From an uncultured Geobacteraceae bacterium (lineage in GTDB: Bacteria > Desulfobacterota > Desulfuromonadia > Geobacterales > Pseudopelobacteraceae), in NCBI GenBank assembly GCA_903879825.1, contig CAIRND010000548.1, positions 1-6,921 on the forward strand: a DNA stretch of 6,921 nucleotides. Reading direction: 5' to 3'. Positions 1 through 5,069 of the stretch are shown piece by piece. Position 1 is the first letter of the stretch. Each line of letters opens with the position of its first letter. A model generated the notes under the pieces. That model searched no databases. It was not told where the DNA came from and was given only the letters and a program-made list of their open reading frames with translations. Both the position numbers and the translations under genes were made by a program.

Positions 1-211
1 CCCACATGACACAACATTCTGTTTGTCACTTGGCCACAACGCCGTTCATGCGGGGATGACTGGACGAACAAATATGGTAGTTGGATTTTGGAATCATCAA
101 TTTGTTCATGTACCTATTAAGCTGGCAACAAGCTGCCGGAAAAAAATTGATCCATCTGGTCGGTTATGGAGTAGTGTTCTTTCGTCGACCGGACAACCAG
201 CGAAGTTGTAA
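1..211 (+). CDS. pfkA: 6-phosphofructokinase, C-terminal end (gene enters from the left edge)
   Basis: This is the last ~69 codons of a phosphofructokinase, the glycolytic enzyme that phosphorylates fructose-6-phosphate in the cytoplasm. The frame is open from base 2 to the TAA at 209-211, so the gene starts outside the window; the TTG at 23 is internal. Seen: the helix NAVHAGMTGRTNMVVG, then FVHVPIKLA, then the C-terminal block RKKIDPSGRLW and STGQP. From memory of the family, these match the C-terminal region of bacterial ATP-dependent 6-phosphofructokinases, which end soon after a TGQP motif, so the 3' end looks intact. The catalytic and ATP-binding parts lie outside the window, so ATP versus pyrophosphate as phosphoryl donor cannot be decided here. 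It reads toward the cupin gene but is separated from it by 181 bp. Confidence 0.85.
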   Translation, partial: PHDTTFCLSLGHNAVHAGMTGRTNMVVGFWNHQFVHVPIKLATSCRKKIDPSGRLWSSVLSSTGQPAKL

Positions 212-392
212 TTATGTATGAAATAGGAGGTTTATCAGCTGTGGGGTACTGATGCTATTGTCAGCCGACTGCCAACTGAATAAACCGTAATATTAGAGGA
301 GTTGGTGTTATCAACCGCTTCGAAAAGTCGCCTTGGTGCTCGTGCTATGATTTTGACAGCGGCTGTGGAATCCGCCGGAATAGGAATGCTTC
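212..392 (+). other. Spacer with two ribosome-binding-site-like sequences and no clear gene
   Basis: AGGAGG at 226-231 and AGAGGAG at 295-301 are strong Shine-Dalgarno matches, but neither leads into a recognisable gene. The first is followed only by a GTG frame of three codons. The second sits 3 nt before a GTG (305) that opens 36 codons ending at 415, overlapping the cupin start by 23 nt. That short frame contains LGARAMILTAAVESAGIGM, which looks protein-like but is not recognised. It could be a leader peptide, a gene remnant or chance. No terminator for the phosphofructokinase gene was found here. Confidence 0.35.
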
Positions 393-905
393 GTGGACAA
401 CAATCCAACAGCTGAAGAGCTGATAAAACGTTTAGAATTGGTCAAACATCCTGAGGGCGGGTGGTATCGGGAAACGTACCGTTCTGAGGAATCCATTCAG
501 GTTGCAGCTCTTTCTGACAGGTTTACCGGTGATCGCTCTGTCTGCACTGCGATCTATTTCCTTCTTCAATCGGGGGAGATATCAGCCTTACATCGAATCA
601 AGTCGGACGAGATCTGGCATTTTTATTCAGGAGTGCCACTAACCGTGCATGTCATCACGCCTGAGGGCACATGCTACCCTCTACTGCTTGGTCCTGATGC
701 CTTGGCAGGAGAAGCTTTCCAGCGTGTCGTGCCGGCAGGTTGCTGGTTCGGGGCAGTCGTCCATCAAGAGGGTTACTCCCTTGTCGGCTGTACCGTTGCT
801 CCAGGCTTCGATTTTGCTGATTTCGAGATGGGATGCAGAGAAAGGCTGCTGAAACAATTTCCTGAACAGTCTGAGGTTGTCCAGCTACTCACAAAGAGCA
901 CATAG
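393..905 (+). CDS. DUF985 (Cupin_5) family cupin protein
   Basis: A 170-residue cytoplasmic protein made of a single cupin barrel of the DUF985/Cupin_5 type. Family hallmarks seen in order: HPEGGWYRETYRS (19-31), TAIYFLL (52-58), LHRIKSDEIWHFYSG (66-80), VPAGCWFGA (113-121) and the closing strand LVGCTVAPGFDFADFE (130-145). The histidines and acid in the HRxxxDEIWHFY block sit where cupins often bind a metal or small ligand; the true substrate of this family is not settled, so no reaction is assigned. Length is usual for the family. The GTG start is preferred because AGGA (382-385) lies about 7 nt upstream and the N-terminus begins as homologues do (NPTAEELIKRLEL). It appears monocistronic: 181 bp separate it from the gene upstream, and the next gene downstream is on the other strand. 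Confidence 0.9.
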   Translation: MDNNPTAEELIKRLELVKHPEGGWYRETYRSEESIQVAALSDRFTGDRSVCTAIYFLLQSGEISALHRIKSDEIWHFYSGVPLTVHVITPEGTCYPLLLGPDALAGEAFQRVVPAGCWFGAVVHQEGYSLVGCTVAPGFDFADFEMGCRERLLKQFPEQSEVVQLLTKST

Positions 906-908
906 GAG

Positions 909-948
909 CCTGACGGACTTAGGACAAATCTACTGCAAATCCGTCGGG
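909..948 (+). terminator. Hairpin downstream of the cupin gene, possible weak terminator
   Basis: CCTGACGGA (909-917) pairs with TCCGTCGGG (940-948): 9 bp including one G-T wobble, around a 22-nt loop. It begins 3 nt after the cupin stop codon, a typical terminator position. No T-run follows, and the loop is long, so it may instead be an mRNA 3'-end-stabilising hairpin or a chance dyad. Confidence 0.35.
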
Positions 949-1120
949 CCGGTCCATATTCAACCGTTTGCTTGGTCAATAGACTAACTGTTGACCTGCA
1001 AAAGCGACTAATGGGAATCAGTTGTATATGCAAGTATGACCAAAAGATCCAGGATCTACAAGCAATGGAAACAATAGAACTCTATGACAGTCTCAGCAAT
1101 TCGGGAAAGTTCATACACCT
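949..1120. other. Intergenic stretch between convergent genes, nothing recognised
   Basis: This is the stretch where the + strand cupin gene and the minus-strand hipA gene converge. Apart from the hairpin at 909-948, no RNA gene, repeat or convincing small reading frame was seen. No hairpin plus T-run serving hipA could be identified on the minus strand. Confidence 0.4.
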
Positions 1121-2404
1121 TTACAGCAGGTAGTGGCGTTTACGAATTCTGTCGATCTCGAACGACCTTACCCCTGCCTGTCTGGCAAAATCCGGCCAGG
1201 CTGCAACTGCATCCTGCACCTGCCTGATAACCTTATGTGCCGTGCCGACACCGAACCGGTCGGCAACCGCCAGCAGATCAGCCTGAGAAATGTTCGTAAA
1301 TTTACCGTTCACCGCCATAAGATGCTGCCATGTCCACTCACCAGAGGGATTGAAGGCGTACGTCATATCATATGCCGGCGCCAGTTCCCAGCGCCCACCT
1401 TCCCGCAGCATGAAAGATATATTCTTGGAGTGGTCGTCACAGTTTACCGCAATAACGTTGAAAACAATCCGCCTGAAAGACTCTTCCAGCGCGGCATAAT
1501 CCAATCCCAGATGGACAACGGTCTGCAAAAATTGGCTGTAATCGTGGGTCGCCTTCTGTTTGTAGTCCAGATGCGCCATGGCGCAGAGCGATTGCAGATG
1601 ATGCTTACTGTTCCCGTCACGATCAAAGCGGCGGGTCATGAAGTGGGCCCGGTCGTTCTCTTCCAGCAGGTGACAGGTTGACATGGTAATGCCGGCGGCA
1701 CAGGCCATTCGGTAGTAGGCATACTCAATCCGGCCATAATCCTGGGAACAGCCAAGTTCGCGGTCTGCACCCATACCGTCGAATTTGAGAAGCCAGTGTT
1801 CAAAGCCGGTCTCTACATCGAACTGTCCCGGTCGTATCTCGGAAGTCACAGGATTCCAGGCAATAGCCGCTTTGGCTCGGGCGCCACCCGCCGAGGTGCC
1901 GACCTGAATTATCTGTGCCAGAGCAGCTTTTGCAAGGTGTTCTGAACCAAGTTCGCCATGAACAGCCTGACGAGCGCTTTCTACCAGGCGTGAGAGCTTG
2001 ATAGCAGTGCTGCTTGCAATGGCCGGCGTTCGTGCCGGCTTGAATTCGAGCGCTCCCATGCCGCGCTTACCCATGTATGCGAGGCGGTCAAGCGGCGTAA
2101 CCTGTTTTTTATCGATACCTTTACTTGCCATCCAGGCATCGATAAGGGCGTTACCGAAATCGTCCGGCAGTGCATCAGCAATCAACGCGGGCAGTCGCTT
2201 GAAGCTCAACTCTGGTAGATCGACAAAGATGAACGGTTCACGGGCCTCTGCCAGCGGCATGGCAAGAGGAGCCAGTTCAATGCCTGACTTTATAAATTTG
2301 CTGTCATACTCGAAAGCGTAATATCCCAGATTCGGAGCCATAGCGACCGCACCGACGGTTTTGCCCCAGATACGTACCTCAATAGCCTGAACCGGTTTAT
2401 ACAT
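1121..2404 (-). CDS. hipA: HipA-family serine/threonine kinase toxin
   Basis: A 427-residue cytoplasmic HipA-type kinase. In E. coli, HipA phosphorylates glutamyl-tRNA synthetase and halts translation; the target here is unknown. Domains seen: an N-terminal HipA domain (about 4-122, with LPALIADALPDDFGNALID at 71-89), then the HipA_C kinase fold. Kinase features: Gly-rich loop VGTSAGGARAKAA (168-180) with Ser171 at the position of the autophosphorylated serine, Lys207 in WLLKFD, the catalytic block NCDDHSKN (321-328; Asp323 as base, Asn328) and LAPAYDM (341-347; Asp346 as metal ligand). All key residues are present, so it should be active. The ATG at 2404 is chosen over one at 2431: it overlaps the hipB stop by 8 nt, AAGGAGC (2416-2410) lies 5 nt upstream, and MYKPVQAIEVRIWG is a typical HipA beginning. 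It is co-transcribed and probably translationally coupled with hipB. Confidence 0.93.
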   Translation of the reverse strand: MYKPVQAIEVRIWGKTVGAVAMAPNLGYYAFEYDSKFIKSGIELAPLAMPLAEAREPFIFVDLPELSFKRLPALIADALPDDFGNALIDAWMASKGIDKKQVTPLDRLAYMGKRGMGALEFKPARTPAIASSTAIKLSRLVESARQAVHGELGSEHLAKAALAQIIQVGTSAGGARAKAAIAWNPVTSEIRPGQFDVETGFEHWLLKFDGMGADRELGCSQDYGRIEYAYYRMACAAGITMSTCHLLEENDRAHFMTRRFDRDGNSKHHLQSLCAMAHLDYKQKATHDYSQFLQTVVHLGLDYAALEESFRRIVFNVIAVNCDDHSKNISFMLREGGRWELAPAYDMTYAFNPSGEWTWQHLMAVNGKFTNISQADLLAVADRFGVGTAHKVIRQVQDAVAAWPDFARQAGVRSFEIDRIRKRHYLL

Positions 2405-2708
2405 TGGAAGCTCCTTTGGTTTTGGATGCACGTTGTCGCGGCTTCTTTGCCTTCAGTATCTGCATCGGGCTTATGGCAACTGCCGGCGCCAGCGTTTCCA
2501 ACCAGTCTGCCCGCCCCAGGGAGCGCAACACCTTCACCAGTGACGTCAATGTTGCCCCTCTGCCGTTTTCCAAATTTTTCACCGCATTCAGGGCAACACC
2601 TGCCTGCTCGGCAAGATGGCGCTGATCAATGTTCCGGCGGAGGCGCAGACCACGCAACTGCTGCCCGAAGGCAGCTTCCATCTCATCAGGAGTTTTTGAA
2701 CTTTGCAT
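2397..2708 (-). CDS. hipB: HipB-family Xre-type antitoxin and transcriptional repressor
   Basis: A 103-residue DNA-binding protein and the first gene of the operon, as in classic hipBA. Residues ~15-68 form an HTH_3/Xre helix-turn-helix: FGQQLRGLRLRRNIDQRHLAEQAGV, then the recognition helix around ALNAVKNLENG (39-49), then LVKVLRSLG. The basic tail after residue 85 (KAKKPRQRASKTKG) is the kind of flexible end seen in HipB-like antitoxins. The expected role is to bind HipA, neutralise it and repress the shared promoter. The ATG at 2708 has only a weak AGG about 6 nt upstream. The stop overlaps the hipA start (ATGTATAA), which keeps the two products in step. Family membership is clear from the fold and its pairing with hipA; the repressor role is by analogy. 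Confidence 0.9.
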   Translation of the reverse strand: MQSSKTPDEMEAAFGQQLRGLRLRRNIDQRHLAEQAGVALNAVKNLENGRGATLTSLVKVLRSLGRADWLETLAPAVAISPMQILKAKKPRQRASKTKGASNV

Positions 2709-2722
2709 AAGAAACCTATTTA

Positions 2723-2767
2723 GGACTTAAGATGCGATAAATATAATCAATAGCCTTAAAATAGTCC
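2723..2767. promoter_or_regulatory. Possible HipB operator flanking the hipBA promoter
   Basis: GGACT (2723-2727) and its complement AGTCC (2763-2767) bracket the promoter: one arm lies inside the -35 box, the other just past the predicted start. A second dyad, CCTA-TT-TAGG (2715-2724), overlaps the left arm. HipB proteins repress their own operons through short paired half-sites, so this is a reasonable candidate. The arms are only 5 bp and the site is not the E. coli TATCC-N8-GGATA form. Confidence 0.3.
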
Positions 2768-2768
2768 A
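2740..2768 (-). promoter_or_regulatory. Candidate sigma-70 promoter for hipBA
   Basis: Read on the minus strand: TGGACT (-35, 2768-2763; 4 of 6 matches to consensus), a 17-bp spacer, then TATATT (-10, 2745-2740; 5 of 6 matches). The predicted transcription start is near 2733, leaving a leader of roughly 25 nt before hipB. Spacing and position are ideal; promoter activity is inferred. Confidence 0.6.
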
Positions 2769-2799
2769 TAGAATTATATGTTGCTTGGAAGGCCACAAA

Positions 2800-2837
2800 A
2801 GGAGCGAGAAAACAGCAATAAAATTTATTTTGCTCCT
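2800..2837. repeat. Nested inverted repeat in the hipBA-fic intergenic region
   Basis: Outer arms AGGAGC (2800-2805) and GCTCCT (2832-2837) enclose an AT-rich inner palindrome, AATAAA-A-TTTATT (2817-2829). It lies roughly midway between the two promoters. It could be a protein-binding site or a remnant of a leader hairpin; there is no T-run suggesting a terminator. Confidence 0.3.
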
Positions 2838-2857
2838 AAAGCCACTGTTAGCCCCCT

Positions 2858-2875
2858 TACACATAGGTTTGTGTA
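2858..2875. promoter_or_regulatory. Operator-like palindrome TACACA-N6-TGTGTA
   Basis: Two perfect 6-bp arms separated by 6 bp, total 18 bp, in the divergent region about 65 bp upstream of the predicted fic -35 box. Length and spacing fit a dimeric helix-turn-helix regulator. The regulator is not identifiable from sequence. Confidence 0.35.
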
Positions 2876-2939
2876 CATAATATGGCGTAGCTCATCGGCA
2901 GAATGATCGGCAAAAACATTCGAACTTATTTGAGATTCC

Positions 2940-2966
2940 TTGCTATTTACTCAATTCAGTTATACT
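2940..2966 (+). promoter_or_regulatory. Candidate promoter for the fic gene
   Basis: TATACT (-10, 2961-2966; 5 of 6 matches to consensus) is preceded by TTGCTA (-35, 2940-2945; 4 of 6) with a 15-bp spacer, shorter than the usual 17. This would give a leader of about 40 nt before the GTG start at 3016. The short spacer suggests a weak or activator-dependent promoter, or that only the -10 is correctly placed. Confidence 0.45.
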
Positions 2967-2979
2967 GTTGCGTACAGTA
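2963..2979. promoter_or_regulatory. Operator-like palindrome on the fic -10 box
   Basis: TACTGT (2963-2968), a 5-bp spacer, then ACAGTA (2974-2979): a perfect 6+6 dyad. Its left arm overlaps the candidate -10 and its right arm reaches the likely transcription start. A protein bound here would block RNA polymerase, so a repressor site is the natural reading. It resembles a LexA box only superficially, since the spacing is wrong. Confidence 0.45.
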
Positions 2980-3015
2980 GTTACCGGCATATAAATCGGC
3001 AATAAGGAGCCAATC

Positions 3016-4230
3016 GTGCCCGACTCAATCAGCCAGATGACCCCGCTTCTTCCGGAACGGGCCGATGATCTTCAGGATCTAGCCCTGGAGGTAATTCAGC
3101 GTTCAGCGTCTCTCGGCACCAGACAGCACCCGGTTACTCTGCGAACCCTGCGTGAATTGCTCCGCATCATCAATAGCTACTACTCCAATCTCATCGAAGG
3201 CCACAACACCCACCCCTACGATATCGTCCGGGCCATGCAGCAGCAGTACGACGCCGAACCGGCCAAGCGCAACCTGCAACTGGAAAGCGTAGCCCATATT
3301 TCGGTACAGCGACAGATGGAAGTTTTACTGCAAGGGGAAACGCCGCCCAATATTGCCGGGCAAGAGTTTCTCTGCTCTCTGCATCGGGAGTTTTTTAAGC
3401 TGTTACCGGAAGAATTCCAGGTCATGACCAATCCGGATACCGGCCGTGAAAGCCGGGTGGTACCGGGTGAGTTACGCACACAACCGGTCAGGGTCGGGCA
3501 ACACGAACCTCCAGATCATGACAGCCTGAACGCATTCATGGTGCGGTTCGGCGAATCGTACGCTCCGGAAAGGTCTCACGGTGCAACCAAGCTGGTGGCG
3601 GCGGCAGCGGCCCATCACCGGTTGATGTGGATACATCCGTTTCTGGATGGCAACGGCAGAGTTGCCCGGTTGTTTACTGAAGCCTGCCTGCACCGGATTC
3701 CTGTCCATGGCTTCGGCCTCTGGTCGATCAGCCGTGGCCTTGCCCGCCGGAATGCCGATTATAAGGCGGCACTTACTTGGGCCGATGCGCCGCGCCGTAA
3801 CGACTTGGACGGCAGAGGAAGCTTATCGAATGAGGGACTGGTGAAATTCTGTCGGTTCTTCCTTGAGGTCTGCCTCGATCAGGTGGAATACATGAACACC
3901 CTGTTACAGTTGGACGGCCTGGTTGAGCGTGTTAGAAACTATGCGCAACTGCGCGGCACTGCCATAATCCCCAATCCGCCAGGCATGGACAATCTCCGCC
4001 CGGAAGCTGGTAAAATGCTTCAAGAGGTACTGCTGCGGGGCGAAGCGCCACGGGGAGTCGTTATTGAAGCATCCGGCCTGAAAGAGCGGACCGGAAGAAA
4101 TCTGCTTGCTCAGCTTGTGGCCGAAGGGTTGCTGGTCTCCGACACCCCCAAGGGTGAGGTCAGGATCGGTTTCCCAATCCATGCCGCCGGTTGGTTCTTC
4201 CCGGAACTGTATCCGGTACTGTTGCGTTGA
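3016..4230 (+). CDS. Fic-family AMP-transferase (class II, self-inhibited)
   Basis: A 404-residue cytoplasmic Fic enzyme. Fic proteins usually transfer AMP from ATP to a hydroxyl side chain of a target protein. Seen in order: Fic_N-type region (about 10-90); inhibitory helix motif SNLIEG at 57-62, whose Glu61 is expected to reach into the ATP site (N-terminal placement makes it class II); a Fic core with the complete motif HPFLDGNGRVAR (207-218), including the catalytic His207; and a C-terminal winged-helix-like region (about 335-390, GRNLLAQLVAEGLLVSD). All catalytic residues are present. The length suits the SoFic-like solitary group. The GTG start has AAGGAG (3004-3009) 6 nt upstream. No separate antitoxin gene adjoins it, consistent with the built-in inhibitor. 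It is divergent from hipBA. Target unknown. Confidence 0.93.
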   Translation: MPDSISQMTPLLPERADDLQDLALEVIQRSASLGTRQHPVTLRTLRELLRIINSYYSNLIEGHNTHPYDIVRAMQQQYDAEPAKRNLQLESVAHISVQRQMEVLLQGETPPNIAGQEFLCSLHREFFKLLPEEFQVMTNPDTGRESRVVPGELRTQPVRVGQHEPPDHDSLNAFMVRFGESYAPERSHGATKLVAAAAAHHRLMWIHPFLDGNGRVARLFTEACLHRIPVHGFGLWSISRGLARRNADYKAALTWADAPRRNDLDGRGSLSNEGLVKFCRFFLEVCLDQVEYMNTLLQLDGLVERVRNYAQLRGTAIIPNPPGMDNLRPEAGKMLQEVLLRGEAPRGVVIEASGLKERTGRNLLAQLVAEGLLVSDTPKGEVRIGFPIHAAGWFFPELYPVLLR

Positions 4231-4250
4231 TGGGTTACTCCCATTGTTTT
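4229..4250 (+). terminator. Short terminator-like hairpin at the end of fic
   Basis: ATGGG (4230-4234) and CCCAT (4240-4244) form a 5-bp stem with a 5-nt loop, extended by a G-T pair (4229/4245), followed by GTTTT. It overlaps the fic stop codon (TGA 4228-4230). The stem is short and the T-run brief, so it is probably a weak terminator. Confidence 0.45.
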
Positions 4251-4344
4251 ATACCGCCAAGTTTGCGTTCTGACGGAATAAAAAGCATATCAGTGAAATA
4301 GTGGGCCGGTCGCGGTAAGGCACGCTATGCGAAGGCGATACCTG
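4251..4344. other. Short spacer, nothing recognised
   Basis: The stretch between fic and the minus-strand Fic fragment. No gene, repeat or RNA signature was identified. Confidence 0.3.
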
Positions 4345-4578
4345 CTAGGTCGTGAACGTTGAAAAAATTGGCATTTTAAGGACCAGATCCCCGCTCGGAC
4401 TTTCAAAGGCATTGCATGCCCTCAAAATTGAGATTGCCTGTTCTCTGTCCGTGAAATCTATCTTGTTTGCAAAGTTCTGAGCATGACTCATTTGCTTTAT
4501 GAACACACTGGGGTCATTTGCATCACTTAGTCTTCTCAACCCGGAAAGATAGTCCCCCCGATACCAAAAACTATACAT
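4345..4578 (-). pseudogene. C-terminal remnant of a second Fic-family protein
   Basis: A 77-codon frame resembling the last part of another Fic subfamily: YRGDYLSGLRRLSD (6-19), DPSVFIKQMSHAQNFANKIDF (22-42), then LRACNAFESPSGDLVLKMP (52-70). From memory of the family, Fic proteins often end with a segment of the form YREDYLxALRxLSxxGDPxxYIxML...NAFxxP; the match here is clear in order and spacing. The Fic core with HPFxxGNGR, which should lie upstream, is absent: the frame continues only to a TAG (complement of about 4663-4665) with no family resemblance beyond codon 6. The ATG at 4578 is therefore internal and the fragment should be inactive. It is not a copy of the neighbouring intact fic gene, whose C-terminus is different. 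The stop codon and the end of the homology look natural, so only the 5' part is lost. Confidence 0.65.
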
Positions 4579-4650
4579 CTTCCGCTGCTTCCTGCCGGAA
4601 TCGAGACAGTTCTTGGACTCATCGTTGATGAAGGAGTTGACGAAAAAACA

Positions 4651-4884
4651 GTGGTGACAGTATTCCTACATCATCTGGCAGAATCAGCAGCGGGTAACAA
4701 GCTTTCGAGGCAGGCTAAACGGGTTATAGCCAAGGAATACAAAGCACTGAGGGCTGACAGCCAAGTGCTCAAGATGATCGGTGAACGGTTGAAAGTAGAA
4801 GTTATTGAATCAGTATTTGATGAAGATCAATATGATCTTCCTACTTTTCTTCGGAAAGCAGGAGGTACTGGTGCAGCACCATAA
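4651..4884 (+). CDS. Unrecognised small protein, probably 5'-truncated
   Basis: A 77-residue, charged, probably all-helical frame with no membrane segment: HHLAESAAGNKLSRQAKRVIAKEY-like helices followed by MIGERLKVEVIESVFDEDQYDLPTFLRKAG. The family is not recognised and no function is assigned. The GTG at 4651 lacks a well-spaced ribosome site (AAGGAG at 4631-4636 is 14 nt away). The same frame stays open upstream to 4531 and still looks protein-like from about 4579 (LPLLPAGIETVLGLIVDEGV), without any ATG, GTG or TTG. That suggests the true gene was longer and lost its start where it meets the Fic remnant on the opposite strand. Codon use looks like genuine coding sequence. It may now be untranslated. 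Confidence 0.5.
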   Translation: MVTVFLHHLAESAAGNKLSRQAKRVIAKEYKALRADSQVLKMIGERLKVEVIESVFDEDQYDLPTFLRKAGGTGAAP

Positions 4885-4923
4885 TTAATACGCATTTAAA
4901 AGGAAGTTTCTGATTCTGAATAT

Positions 4924-5025
4924 AAACCGGCAGGCTGTGGGGAAGGTTTTCATAAGACACTTCATAACCCGGATCGATCCTTCGGGACTCACCGGGCACA
5001 TCCTTCTTATTTTTACCTGCCGTTT
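4924..5025. repeat. Inverted repeat in the spacer before the DUF4942 gene
   Basis: AAACCGGCAGG (4924-4934) is matched by CCTGCCGTTT (5016-5025): 10 bp pair with one bulged C. Between the arms lies a perfect 10-bp palindrome, GGATCGATCC (4971-4980), flanked by CCCG and CGGG. The 185-bp spacer 4885-5069 has no other recognised feature. Possible readings are a structured leader, an end of a small mobile element, or chance. Confidence 0.35.
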
Positions 5026-5069
5026 AAATAATTGTTCGCTGGCTGTAATACAGGAGATGTAAAGCCGAC

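Noticed and set aside
1133..1681. Long + strand reading frame (182 codons) inside hipA
   Set aside because: It lies antisense to the clearly conserved HipA kinase core and has no recognisable domain; it is a frame shadow.
2402..2431. Upstream ATG at 2431 as the hipA start
   Set aside because: It would add nine residues (MHPKPKELP) lying wholly within the end of hipB. The ATG at 2404 has a well-spaced AAGGAGC and gives the usual HipA N-terminus.
2963..2979. LexA (SOS) box at the fic promoter
   Set aside because: The arms read CTGT and ACAG, but the spacer between them is 5 bp rather than the 8 bp of the E. coli-type box.
4930..5010. Cobalamin-riboswitch-like patches on the minus strand (CCGGTGAGTCC and similar)
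   Set aside because: The remaining conserved segments and the expected order are missing, and no downstream cobalamin gene is present.
5057..5062. ATGTAA start-stop mini-frame before the DUF4942 gene
   Set aside because: The AGGAG directly abuts this ATG, too close for normal initiation.
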